Shown here: positions 41,266 to 51,300 of the stretch, piece after piece | How the letters are laid out: each line of letters starts with the position of its first letter | Position numbering within the stretch: position 1 is the first letter of the stretch | Assembly (NCBI GenBank): GCA_039621445.1 | Contig: CP154954.1 | Coordinates: 56,752,433-56,816,432, forward strand | Direction: 5' to 3' | DNA: 64,000 nucleotides | From: Euglena gracilis | Lineage: Eukaryota; Euglenida; Euglenophyceae; Euglenales | Notes under the pieces: model-generated | Seen by the model: only the letters and a program-made list of their open reading frames with translations | What the model was told of the DNA's origin: nothing | Databases searched by the model: none | Position numbers and translations under genes: made by a program

Positions 41266-42055
41266 GACATATATTTGCATTCGCCCCTTGTAAAGAAAAA
41301 TTATTTGTCGCCGTAGCGACTTCGTCTGCATTCTGCAGTCCACGAAGCGAACCTATTAACAAAGCATAGTTAATAGGTGCGTTTCCAGTGTGTGCATGTG
41401 CACTTTGCATTTCTGATGAGAAATTGGGAAAATTTTTGTTGAAATCGTAAAAATTGTAAAAATTGTAAAAATTTGTGTGAAAAGACCAAAAAGATAAGCA
41501 AAGGTGGGGGCTCAGAGGCTTTGTGATGCATCCGTAGCCACTTGTGCCCCTGAGACACCTCACCCGTGCTTAGGCGCCTTTTTCTGAGTTTTGCTTTGGT
41601 CGTTCGACCGTTAAACCTATTCTGCTACCAAGTGTACGTCCCACCCCGGCTTTTCTACTTATGCTTTCCTCCCGAAAAGCCCGTGGGGGGAGTAACAATA
41701 AAATTTGCTTCCCTTTTCCCCTTTTGAATGCAAAGCACACAAGCAGAAGAATTGGTGGGACCGCAGTCCCTTATATTAAAGTGACTTTTGCTCTTTCGAG
41801 CTTTGTAAAAGAAAGAAATAAAACTTGTATTCAAATGGGACTTCGCCCTCAGAATTCTAAAAGAGAATTGCAAAGCACCAAACCCAATAACCTTGAATTT
41901 GGAACCAGTTACTTTCGCTAAGCTTTCGCTAGCTCTGAGATTCTCTCTTTGTCTTATGGTCTTTGTCTTATTTAGCCCGACCGTAGCCAGCTTGTATTCC
42001 GTAGCCCATTGTATCTGGTACACAGTGCCACGGCATAATGGCTGCCTGGTACACA
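41266..42055 (-). mobile_element. 5' fragment of a II-like element: LTR, PBS, leader, gag start
   Basis: LTR at 41631-42055 (begins AGTGTACGTCCC, ends GGTACACA on the plus strand); primer-binding site complement CTGCTACCA directly adjacent (41622-41630); leader; gag ATG at 41408-41410 on the minus strand (MQSAHAHTGNAPINYALL) truncated near 41266. The LTR resembles 46452-46882 but differs internally, and its ends match those of the II LTR. Its right flank is unrelated to its left flank, so no target duplication can be shown. Confidence 0.8.
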
Positions 42056-42635
42056 GGTTCCTCCTCCACCACTATGGGCTCCATCTGTTGCTGTGGCTCA
42101 ACGCCAGTTGGAGGGGCGACCGGTGATGCCTGTGGCATCCAGTGCGTGAACATGTGTTGGACGTGTGCCTCAGGGGGCACGTCCGACTGTCCGGCTGGGA
42201 GCTCGCGTGCGCCGCGCGGGTAACCCGTGTGCGCCGCGTACTGCGAGACAAATTGCTCCGCTGGCGGCTCGCGCGGCGATATTCGCTGCGGCTGGAGCGG
42301 GCGGGCAAAATTCTCGTCATCCCGGGTAGGAAATGCACAGCCTCACCTACCGGTGTGGGCGTGTGCTCACGGATATGCACGGTGTGGGATCCCACCGGCG
42401 TCTGTGTTTGCAGCATTCGCGCCATATACACGCCAGGTCCATCATTGTCTCCCCGGGCTCGAATCCGGAAACGGATGCCGACGAGAAATACTGTCTCCCC
42501 GTCATTAGGGACTGGCTATGGGGACACCACTGAGCCACAGGCGTGTTGGCTACCACCAACAATTGAGCACAGTAGGCATCCCAAAGGGCTTGAATAAAGG
42601 GCTCCGTTCCGGGGGGGGTGCGCACATACACACGG
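42056..42635 (-). pseudogene. Fragment of II-type ORF3, N-terminal part
   Basis: Aligns with about 26572-27150 of II: EPFIQALWDAYCAQLLVVAN, GFEPGETMMDL and SHTVHIREHTPTPVGEAVHFLPG. Several frameshifts. It is bounded on the left by an LTR and on the right by the G LTR, so it is a remnant of another II-type copy that served as a target for both. Confidence 0.78.
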
Positions 42636-43005
42636 TGAAACAGGGGCGGCGCCGGGGTGGGGGCTCTCTTCGAAATCCACACCTTTTCTGCCGCCCGACC
42701 CCGGGGCCCCTGTTTGGCTGGCTTCGGCTTCGCCTTTGGTTTTGCCTTTGCCTTGGGCTTTGCCTTCCGCCCCATTGGCAGGCCAATTCCACTTCAAATT
42801 TTCCAACTTCAACCACAGCACAAAACTCAAATCTCCAAATCCCCAGTCAGTCCCATGGTACAGATATATGCCAGGGGGCCACGACCCAATGGCCCAGCAA
42901 TCAACTCATGAGGTTTGACTGAACAGAAAAAACAGAATTTACAGTGTGCAGCGCGCGCACTCAGTCCTAATTTATCTGAAAGGTAGGGACATGTCCAATG
43001 CCACA
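42636..43005 (-). repeat. G copy 1 3' LTR
   Basis: Begins TGAAACAGGGGCGG on the plus strand and ends CCAATGCCACA. It contains a Lys/Ala/Pro-coding stretch on the minus strand (KAKPKAKAKPKAKPKP) that is probably not a gene. Confidence 0.85.
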
Positions 43006-43049
43006 CTCCCCTTCCCAAAAGGAGACCCAGTCTCCACACTCGACTCCCT

Positions 43050-43930
43050 TGGTCGTTGGACATGTCCTCCTCCACCCCCCCACCCCGTGGTCGAAATTCA
43101 ACGGGGGGGCCTCCGGGGCCGAAGCGCACCGTAAACATAAATCTGCCCCCCCCCCCCGCGGTCGAAACCGGCGGGCGGCCCCGGGCAGGATGAACCTGCT
43201 CGACGACGGCTGGCTGAACAACCCCAGGAACGAGTGCCGACCCCTCGGAGCGTCATGCGCGATCCAGCGGTCATTATGCCCACTTCGCCCAGACGGCAAC
43301 CGTAAACTCCAGCGAAACCCACTCCTGATAGCAGGGGTAAGCCGCAGGCATCGCCTCCTGATTCCGGGAGTGCGAAGCCGAAAGGAGGCAAAACGGGTGC
43401 TGCACCCGCGGTCGAAACTCAGCGGGTGGGGGCTCGGGCCCAAAACCCTCCATGAATGGAATTCGAATGGAAAGGCTCCAAACCGAACATCATCAAAAAG
43501 AAGGCTGCCCCGCCCCGCGGTCGAAACTCGGCGGGTGAGGGGTCCGGGTTGGAATTCTCTGAAAAAAAAGAAAATTCAAAACTGGAAATACCCTCCCCCC
43601 CCCGCCCCGCGGTCGAAACTCAGCGGGTGAGGGGCCTGGGGCCATGAACCCACAAAACTCTCGCACTCTCTCCGAAACTCAAAGCCTCCCACTCCCACGG
43701 TCGAGACTCACTGGGTTCCAGGCTGAAAAAAAAAGGCGATAAGGCAACGATATGGAAATGTCCAATGTCGAAACGTGAACCGTCAAAACAAACCCACCAC
43801 TTCCAGGGCAGGCCTCCAACATTCCCACCAGGGCATTACAGCCGAGGGGAAGGACGGGACACCTTCGACCATCAAACCAACAATGTCACCGGGCCAGGCG
43901 TCCCTTGCGGTCGTAACTCACCAGGGGCCA
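43050..43930. repeat. Dispersed GGTCGAAAC motif in G interior
   Basis: A core of GCGGTCGAAACTCAGCGGGTG recurs in degenerate form at about 43087, 43161, 43409, 43518, 43607, 43698 and 43911, at irregular spacing between unrelated sequence. It leads into the regular array at 43940-44310. Confidence 0.65.
43183..43405 (+). pseudogene. Captured ORF3 fragment inside G copy 1
   Basis: About 220 bases in coding orientation matching the II ORF3 spacer region (minus strand of about 23404-23640), including RSVMRDPAV and PRRQ-like residues. G copy 2 lacks it and is continuous at CGGGCGGCCCCGCGGTCG (about 62522-62540). The borders share CCCCG/CCCG, so microhomology-mediated joining or template switching is likely. 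Confidence 0.72.
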
Positions 43931-43939
43931 GAAAACGGT

Positions 43940-44310
43940 AATGTACCCCCCAACCTGGGGTCGAAACACACCAGATGGGTCATCTCATCTCCTTCTCAAA
44001 ACGGTAATGTACCCCCCCACCTGGGGTCGAAACACACCAGATGGGTCATCTCATCTCATTCCGAAAACTGTAATGTGCCCCCCCCCACCTGGGATTGAAA
44101 CACACCAAATGGGTCATCTCATCTCATGCCGGAAACAGTAATGTGCCCACCCACCTGGGTCGAATCACACCAGATGGGTCATTTATCACATTCAACATGC
44201 GAAACATGTACCCCCCCACCTGGGGTCGAATCACACCAGATGGGTCATTTGTCACTCGTAATTCCCCAAAACCCGCATCACCCCCAACCTGGGGTCGTAA
44301 CCCACCAGGA
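43940..44310. repeat. Tandem array in G copy 1
   Basis: Six to seven units of about 60-66 bases with the core CACCTGGGGTCGAAACACAC followed by CAGATGGGTCATCTCATC and a CGGTAATGT word. Units degrade towards the right (GTCGTAACCCACC). Confidence 0.82.
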
Positions 44311-44408
44311 GGGGAACCCAAAATGCAGGCCAACTCTAAACAGGAGGGCTGGCGGGGCGGACTCTTCGCCCGTTACCCGGGCCGCCTCTTCGGTTCGGCC
44401 ACTCCTCC

Positions 44409-45329
44409 TCACTCCCACCGTCCCTGGTGGTGGAGCAGGCGGTCCTTCCGCCTCTTTCGCTTCTCCGTCTCCGTCAGCGGCCTCATCTCCGACAGCGCAT
44501 CCCGGAGTCGAATTCGGGCTTCTCGCTCGTACCGCACGGCCAGTAGTCGAGACTCCGCTATGGACGTGTCCACTGCTGCCGGCGGAGCCTCCGCCCTCGG
44601 CGACGATGCACTGCATCCAGCTGGTCCTTCGGAGATGTCTTGGCCACCCAGATTGGGCTGGCCGCCACTCACCCTACAGTGGCATCCCAGATCAGCCCAG
44701 CAAAATCCATCACACTTCCGTCCTTCTCCAGGCGGGATCCAAATCACCGCCAGGACGGAGAACTCAGGGACCCCCGCGGCCGAAGCACAGCTGGGGGTTT
44801 GGATCTCCATCGGTACATCACCATCACCCACATTGGAGAACTCAGGGACCCCAGCGGCCGCAGCGCGGCTGGCGGTTTGGATCTCCATCGCCCCAACGGC
44901 CGGAGCTCTGTTGGGGTCTGCAGCTGCATGTCCCATGCCGTCATCCTCGATGTCGACATTCCCAATGCCGTCATCCTCGATGTCGGAATGCCCAATGTCG
45001 TAATGCCCAATGTCTTCATGCTCAATGCTGCATGTCCCCACAGCGGCCGAAGCCCTGCTGGGGGACCCTTTCTCGGCGGCCGAAGCACTGCCGGCTTTCT
45101 GAGTGGCTAAACCCTGAGCGGTTGTACAGGGCCGGGTCGTGCCCCCCTCATGCCCAACTTCAGCATGCCGGGCAAGGGCATCCACCATCTGCCCTGACCT
45201 GGCCGCCACTGCATGCACACCTCTGTCATCTGCATCTCCAGTCAGGCCACACCCAGGATGCACCCCACGTGCATGTGAGGCCTCTCCAGCATGCACCCCA
45301 TGTGCATCTGCGGCATCTGCAGCATGCAC
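44409..45329 (-). CDS. G internal ORF, hypothetical
   Basis: 306 residues. The N-terminal half is repeat-derived (Ala/His/Gly/Asp; EDDGIGNVDIEDDGMG; three copies of MEIQT...AAGVPEFS). The C-terminal 50 residues are better structured: ESRLLAVRYEREARIRLRDA and ETEKRKRRKDRLLHH, a charged helix. The same C-terminal part is open in G copy 2 (63537-63938). No known family. It could be a captured host exon or chance open frame in GC-rich DNA; conservation between copies may only reflect recent shared origin. Confidence 0.35.
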   Translation of the reverse strand: MHAADAADAHGVHAGEASHARGVHPGCGLTGDADDRGVHAVAARSGQMVDALARHAEVGHEGGTTRPCTTAQGLATQKAGSASAAEKGSPSRASAAVGTCSIEHEDIGHYDIGHSDIEDDGIGNVDIEDDGMGHAAADPNRAPAVGAMEIQTASRAAAAGVPEFSNVGDGDVPMEIQTPSCASAAGVPEFSVLAVIWIPPGEGRKCDGFCWADLGCHCRVSGGQPNLGGQDISEGPAGCSASSPRAEAPPAAVDTSIAESRLLAVRYEREARIRLRDALSEMRPLTETEKRKRRKDRLLHHQGRWE

Positions 45330-45467
45330 CCCATCTGGCCCAAATGACCGGAATGTACATCTTGAACATGTTGACCAATTCCAGCGCCAGGATGTCTCAC
45401 TGGTGCATGCACCAGTCCAGCATGCTCCACTGCGTCATCTGACTGGTCGTCACAAGTGAGTTGATTG

Positions 45468-45837
45468 CGAAACAGGGGCGGCGCCGGGGTGGGGGCTCTC
45501 TTCGAAATCCACACCTTTTCTGCCGCCCGACCCCGGGCCCCCTGTTTGGCTGGCTTCGGCTTCGCCTTTGGTTTTGCCTTTGCCTTGGGATTTGCCTTCC
45601 GCCCCATTGGCAGGCCAATTCCACTTCAAATTTTCCAACTTCAACCACAGCACAAAACTCAAATCTCCAAATCCCCAGTCAGTCCCATGGTACAGATATA
45701 TGCCAGGGGGCCACGACCCAATGGCCCAGCAATCAACTCATGAGGTTTGACTGAACAGAAAAAACAGAATTTACAGTGTGCAGCGCGCGCACTCAGTCCT
45801 AATTTATCTGAAAGGTAGGGACATGTCCAATGCCACG
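45468..45837 (-). repeat. G copy 1 5' LTR
   Basis: Near-identical to 42636-43005 and 61987-62357. Its right edge runs into CTGGGAGTGG of an X-type ORF3 at the very point where IV has its G insertion (after ACCTGG at 61986). Confidence 0.82.
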
Positions 45838-46451
45838 CTGGGAGTGGTAGCAAATCAGGAAAGCGGGCGAAGACCACAGCTGCTACCACACCAGCACCAA
45901 CATATACCGAAGTGGACGGGAAAGCCGGGTCACTTCTACCCTCCGAGGTAGAACTCGACAAGATACAATGTCTGAGACCTCACAAGAGGAAAACATGCCC
46001 GTTGACGATAATGCCACTCTTTGGCAAGAGGACATTATCTCCAACCTGCCGAGCGTCGAAGAACGCATTGCCATGATACAATCAGCCCGCGAACGCAGAA
46101 TTTTGTTAAACAAGTGGATTGAACCATTGTTTTTCAATGGACAGAAGTACAACTACTATGTTCTCCATATTTGGCGATTCTACAATGCCAGATCACCAAG
46201 AGTGTTTGCCCAATACCTTGGGGAAACATTCCTGTTTGACAATAGACCGAATGGTTAAACAACCTGGCTCTGTACTGTTTGTCACAACATTCGTAACAGC
46301 ATGCCAGCTGTGCATGTCTGTTATGCGGACAACAAACGGAAAAATTTTCACCATAACGAATTCGTTCCAAATACAGCCGCTTTGATTTGCGGTGATTGCA
46401 TCATTGCCTGGAGAAAACTGAACAACTTGCGGTGGTCGGAAGAGGACAGAG
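45838..46451 (+). pseudogene. Second copy of X-type ORF3 C-terminal domain
   Basis: Nearly identical to 40612-41222, including the ATG context at 45968, LWQEDIISNLPSVEERIAMI and the CTVCHN...HVC...ICGDC cluster. A C-to-T change makes a stop (TAA at about 46256) where X has Gln. Cut at 46451 by an LTR. It looks like the continuation of an ORF3 into which G had inserted. Confidence 0.85.
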
Positions 46452-47985
46452 AGTGTACGTCCCACCCCGGCTTTTCTACTTATGCTTTCCTCCCGAAAAG
46501 CCCGTGGGGGAGTAGCAATAAAATTTGCTTCCCTTTTCCCCTTTTGAATGCAAAGAACACAAGCAGAAGAATTGGTGGGACCGCAGTCCCTTATATGAAA
46601 GTGACTTTTGCTCTTTCGAGCTTTGTAAAAGAAAGAAATAAAACTTGTATTCAAATGGGAATTCGCCCTCAGAATTCTAAAAGAGAATTGCAAAGCACCA
46701 AACCCAATAACCTTGAATTAGGAACCAGTTACTTTCGCTAAGCTTTCGCTAGCTCTGAGATTCTCTCTTTGTCTTATGGTTTAACAATGCCACTGTGTAC
46801 AGCCCGGCCGTAGCCAGCTTGTAGGCCGTAGCCCATTGTATCTGGTACACAGTGCCATGGCAGAATGGCTGCATGGTACACATCCCCCTCCCAGGGCTCT
46901 GCCTGATTTCCCTTCTGGACCAGGCCAGTCGGGATGCCAGGCACAGTCCCAGGTTCAGGGAGACGGTACCAGGATACCATGGTCTGGTTCCCAATTACGG
47001 TTACCGTGTTTGCAGCACAAAGCGCAAAAGAATTCTGGCGCGCATGCTGTGCGTCGTGTGTCTTCTTACTTGACACCGTAGTGTCTTTGTGGTCTTGAAT
47101 GTTCGCGATCAACGTGTTATCCACCAAACATAAGGCGATTCCCCCATTGTGTCTTGAAACGGTGTTGAACGTGATGATGAAGTGCGTATTCACGCTCGAG
47201 ACTTCGCTCATTATGCGGGACTACGCCCATCTCAGTCGTAGCTGATTGTAGGAGGCAGGAAACCCTCAGCGTTTGCGGGTTTCCTTGAAGTACTCACCCA
47301 TGTGTGGGTCTTGTACCAAGGTCATTTCAGTTGGACGTAAGTCTAAGGTATCCTTGTCAGGATCATCCATGTTGATCCGTGGGATAACCCAACTTTTGAC
47401 TTCTTGTATTTCCTTGGGCAGTTCGGTTTTGAGCATTTCAGCTCGCTTGTGGAGGTACATCTGCAAGTTTTCCCAGAAAACTCTCGGAAAAGTTGCAGGC
47501 CATATGTAATAGTTCCATCTTGGATGGTTTGCTGGTACCTGGGGTGGCATTCCAGGCAGAGCGTTGAAATCAACGTTATGCGCGCGGGATGCACAGGCAC
47601 AGCGGGTTATGTGTGGTTTCAGAATGGTTCCAACCCATTCTGAGTAATGTTCGTAACCATGTCGTTCAGGTGGATAGTCGGGCAATAACCATCGTTGTGT
47701 GGTTTCAGAAACCGTTGAAGGCTTTGTAAAGAGTGGGTAAATGACTCGTTTCCAGTCATCATCATTGAAGAGTAATGGCAATCGCGCTTTAGTACATTCC
47801 ACAGCAAGTCTGATTCTGCCGGAATCAGTTTGGAAGTCATAGGCGATTCCGCCGCGGTCAAAAGCCTCAGCTTTCTTGAAGCTTTTGTGTTGGTACATTT
47901 GTCGTTTTGTTTTGTAAAAATTAAGGAAATCTTCCAGAACGTCCTCGCTTCCGGGTACGATCTGCCCAAGTCGCATTAGCGACAG
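46452..47985 (-). mobile_element. 3' fragment of a II-like element: ORF3 end, PPT, LTR
   Basis: LTR 46452-46882 (begins AGTGTACGTCCC, ends CATGGTACACA), followed by the polypurine complement TCCCCCTCCC and a 3' untranslated region with CCAGGGCTCTGCCTGATTTC as in II. ORF3 C-terminus follows. The element is truncated near 47985, where C-rich repeats begin. Together with 41266-42055 it cannot form one element because the two ends are in the wrong order. Confidence 0.8.
47266..47985 (-). pseudogene. ORF3 C-terminal domain of a II-like element
   Basis: Continuous open frame of about 235 residues aligning with the II ORF3 end: RIRLAVECTKARLPLLFNDDDW (II: MRLAVEEHAKVRMPYLWTDGDW), GMPPQVPANHPRWNYYIWPA and FPRVFWENLQMYLHKRAE. 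It shows that the II frameshift at 22217 is a one-base loss, since this copy reads through. It ends ...GEYFKETRKR and stop. The function of this domain is unknown. Confidence 0.82.
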
Positions 47986-48059
47986 AAAATTTTTATACAC
48001 AAGGGGCGGATGCCCAAGCCGCATCTGCGGTGGAAAATTTTTCCATACAAGGGGCGGAC

Positions 48060-48370
48060 GCCCAAGCCGCTTCGGCGGTACCCCCCCCCACAACTGGGTT
48101 TTCGAACCCAAACCGCATTAACGGTCCCCCCCCCTACAACAAGCCGCTTCGGCGGTGCACCCCCCCTCCAAGGGTCTTCGGACCCAAGCCGCTTCGGCGG
48201 TGCCCCCCCCCCCCTCCAAGGGTCTTCGGACCCAAGCCGCTTCGGCGGTACCCCCCCCTCCAAGGGTCTTCGGACCCAAGCCGCTTCGGCGGTACCCCCC
48301 CCTCCAAGGGTCTTCGGACCCAAGCCGCTTCGGCGGTGCCCCCCCCCCCCCTACAAGGGTCTACGGACCC
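48060..48370 (+). repeat. Minisatellite of C runs and UUCG hairpins
   Basis: About five to six units of 43-48 bases. Each contains two perfect hairpins with TTCG loops, CCGC-TTCG-GCGG and GGGTC-TTCG-GACCC, plus a C7-C11 run. In the gag frame it encodes repeats of GLRTQAASAVPPPP type; the minus strand is also open. It lies at the start of IV gag or at its junction with the minus-strand fragment. Confidence 0.82.
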
Positions 48371-51300
48371 AACCCGCATTCGCGGACCCACCGTTAAAAC
48401 AGCCGCACTTGCGGTACAACATAACCCTACAATGGGTCTATGGACCCCCTTCGCTTCTGCGGAGTCTGACTCACAAGTGGGCAGAATGCCCGAACGGGAC
48501 GGGCAATTAGTGCCTTTTGGCACCCAATTGCCTACAGAGCCCCCCCCCCCTTACGAGGACGGGTTGGAAACACCTTGTTTTTTCCAACCCCCCCCGGCCC
48601 TACCACCAGTAAGCCCCATTCGGGACTTGCCCCCCCCCCCTCCACAATTGGGAGAAATCCCAGAACTACCTTGGTCCGCTGAAATGCGGTTGGTGGTCCC
48701 GGACACTGCCGGTGTCATTGTTCCCATGGACAATGACCCCGAGGAAGACCGGGATTCGTTCTCCAGTAATACCGTTGAGCGCGTAGTCGCAAATTTACCG
48801 GAGAACCACCCACTACAACAGCAATTTCAACACATTGAAGTATGTGTTTAAAATTGTGCTAAAACACTGAACCAAGTCCTACAATTTGATGAAGACAGTC
48901 ACAAGGCCGTTTTCGGCAAGCTGGACTTCCTTTGGCAATATATCCAAGAATTTGGACAATTTTGCCAAAAGAATTTTAACTCCACTACAATGGACCTTCA
49001 GAACCTCCACCAAGGTTTTGACGCATTTTTGCGCAACACCTTGGTACACAACTTCCAACAGGTACAAGAGACCCTCCACACCGTGGAATCGCGGAATAAC
49101 GCAAAATTTTCACATTTACAACAAAACCTACAACAATTGTTCACACAACTGGAAAACTTTTCTTATACAATGCAAGAAATGCAGTCCCGCCTACAACAAC
49201 GGGATAAAGCGCCTACGGGTGCGGAACTTGGCTCATATGTCTCATATGAGCACTTCTCAACCCTGTCCAATGTTGTACAACAATCCCAAGAACGCATTTT
49301 GCGTTTGGGTGACGAAAACGCGAGTTTTCAGCAAAATTTTACACAAATACGCGAAAACTATGTACAAAGAGCTTTTGCTCAACAACTGGAAGAGCGGATT
49401 GCTCGTTTGGAACAAACTTCCTGCAAAGCGGTGAAGTTTCCCACAATTTGACCACATTGCACACTCAAGTGGCGCAAATCGCGCATCGGCAAAATTTCCT
49501 CCATGAAAAGTGGCAAAACGACATACAAAAACTTGAAACTGCTTCCAATGCGCTACAAACCGCTACGGCGGAACTCCAGTCCCGCGATGCGGTGATTCTT
49601 AGCTTACAAACCGCAAATGCGGAACTCCAAGACCGAGAAACGGTCATAACTACCATCCAAACCACGAATGCGGACCTCCAAATTGCGTTTGCAGACCTGA
49701 AAACCGCTTTTGCGGATGCTTCGGGACTACAAACTGCAATTCGGGACTTACAACGCCGCTTTGCGGAAACTTCCAACAAAAATCCCAGTATGGGAGCATT
49801 ACGATCCACTGTAACCGATTTGCACAATCAGTTACAAGCGGATGAGAACAAAATCGAATCCGCGTTTGCGGATTTGCACAAACGGTGCAACGGTATTCAA
49901 AAATCAATTCCGGATGTCACCGGCATTGAAACCGCACTTGCGGATTTGAATACCCAACACAAAACCTTACAATCCACCATTTCCCATTTACAAAAACGCG
50001 TACAAACACTTTCTACAAGGGTCTCCGGACTCCAACCATCCTCGGATGGACAAACGGTTCGCGAAGTCGAACTACCCCTTGATTTTCGCACATTTTACAA
50101 CCAAATCCTTGCGAAAAATCAGGAAAACTTACAAGAATTTTGTGAAACCTTGATGAGGACCGAAAATTCGGTCACCCAACAAGTTCTCACATTAAAACAA
50201 CAAATTTCGGTGTTGGAGAACCGACTTTCTACAATGATGGATGACAAAACCGCTGAAAATGCGGTAGGGGTACTCCAACCCACGTTGGGTGCCACAACCC
50301 CACAAACCGAGAATCGGTTGAACACCCTTACAACCGCAATGGAAACTTTGGTTAAGCGGGTCCAATTCTTGGACACCACTTTTCCAAAGCTTTCAACGGA
50401 TTTTGCCTCCATCGTTGACAAACTACCACTTTTGGATGAATTACCCTCATACCGCAAACGTATTAAGCGTTTGCAGGGTGATGTTGAAGGAATTTCGGAC
50501 CTTTTCCAAGTGGTTGGTTCATTGGAACAAAGTATCCAAGGTTTTGCATTGAGTTTGGACGAGATTCATGCAAAATCCCGCAACCCTCCGCACTTTGCCC
50601 TGAAAACCGTGTTTTCGGTGGTCAAAATGCAACTTCCAGCTCACAACGCGCTTTTCGCTCATCAATCGAAGCATCTTCGGATGCCCGACATCCAACTCGC
50701 GACTTTGTGCATCAAATTCGCGATTCGTTGGATGCCAATCCTTCCAAAAGCGCAGTATGCGCACCCCTACAAGCGTCATCGGATGCGCATGCCCTACAAG
50801 CATCCACGGATGCACATGGTCATGAACATGCCTATAATCGCGATTACAATCGCCCGTTTAAACCACAACGTAAGATCCCCCCCCCCTAAGGGTGAATCTT
50901 CGGATGACGAACCGGTTTTTACCACAAAAACCGCGAATCCTCCGGTTTTACAACAAGAAATTCGCGAATCAGGACTGATTCGTGGTATGAGCCATACCCC
51001 TACCCCGGGTATTGGCCATGGATCGTGAATGCGAAATACGGAATCTACCGCGGTTCCCCGATTTGCAGGTGAACAACGGGATTCCTACCACCCTGGTATG
51101 TTGCCACACCCCGAGTCGCGGAATCGCGACCCTTTACAATCCGAATCGCGGAATCGCGAAACACAACCATACAATTCGCGGAATTGCGATGTACCAAATA
51201 CCCATGGTACCTACGGTACCATGAGTACCATCCTGGATGCGCATTCGCGCATGCCACAACAACAACCTTACCCCAACAATTACGATGGAAATCGCGGTCC

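Larger units (their letters stand above)
42636..45837 (-). mobile_element. G copy 1: non-autonomous LTR element
   Basis: Direct repeats of about 370 bases at 42636-43005 and 45468-45837 bound a 2.46-kb interior without RT, integrase or gag. On the minus strand the LTR reads TGTGGCATTGG...CCTGTTTCA (TG...CA). The purine tract GGGAAGGGGAG next to the left LTR sets the orientation. Left flank (II-type ORF3, minus) and right flank (X-type ORF3, plus) do not match, so this copy is probably a recombinant. No clear primer-binding site was found. Confidence 0.75.

Noticed and set aside
42550-42816. Lys/Ala/Pro-repeat ORF in the G LTR as a histone-H1-like host gene
   Set aside because: It is contained in the LTR and repeated in all LTR copies; composition alone does not support a gene.
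43940-44310. CRISPR array or rDNA spacer repeats in G
   Set aside because: Tandem units without distinct spacers and without cas genes; no rRNA sequence nearby.
41266-47985. One complete minus-strand element between 41.3 and 48 kb
   Set aside because: The 5' end lies at lower coordinates than the 3' end, the reverse of what a minus-strand element requires.
48060-48370. CRISPR-like array
   Set aside because: Units are contiguous and lack unique spacers; the setting is a eukaryotic retrotransposon.
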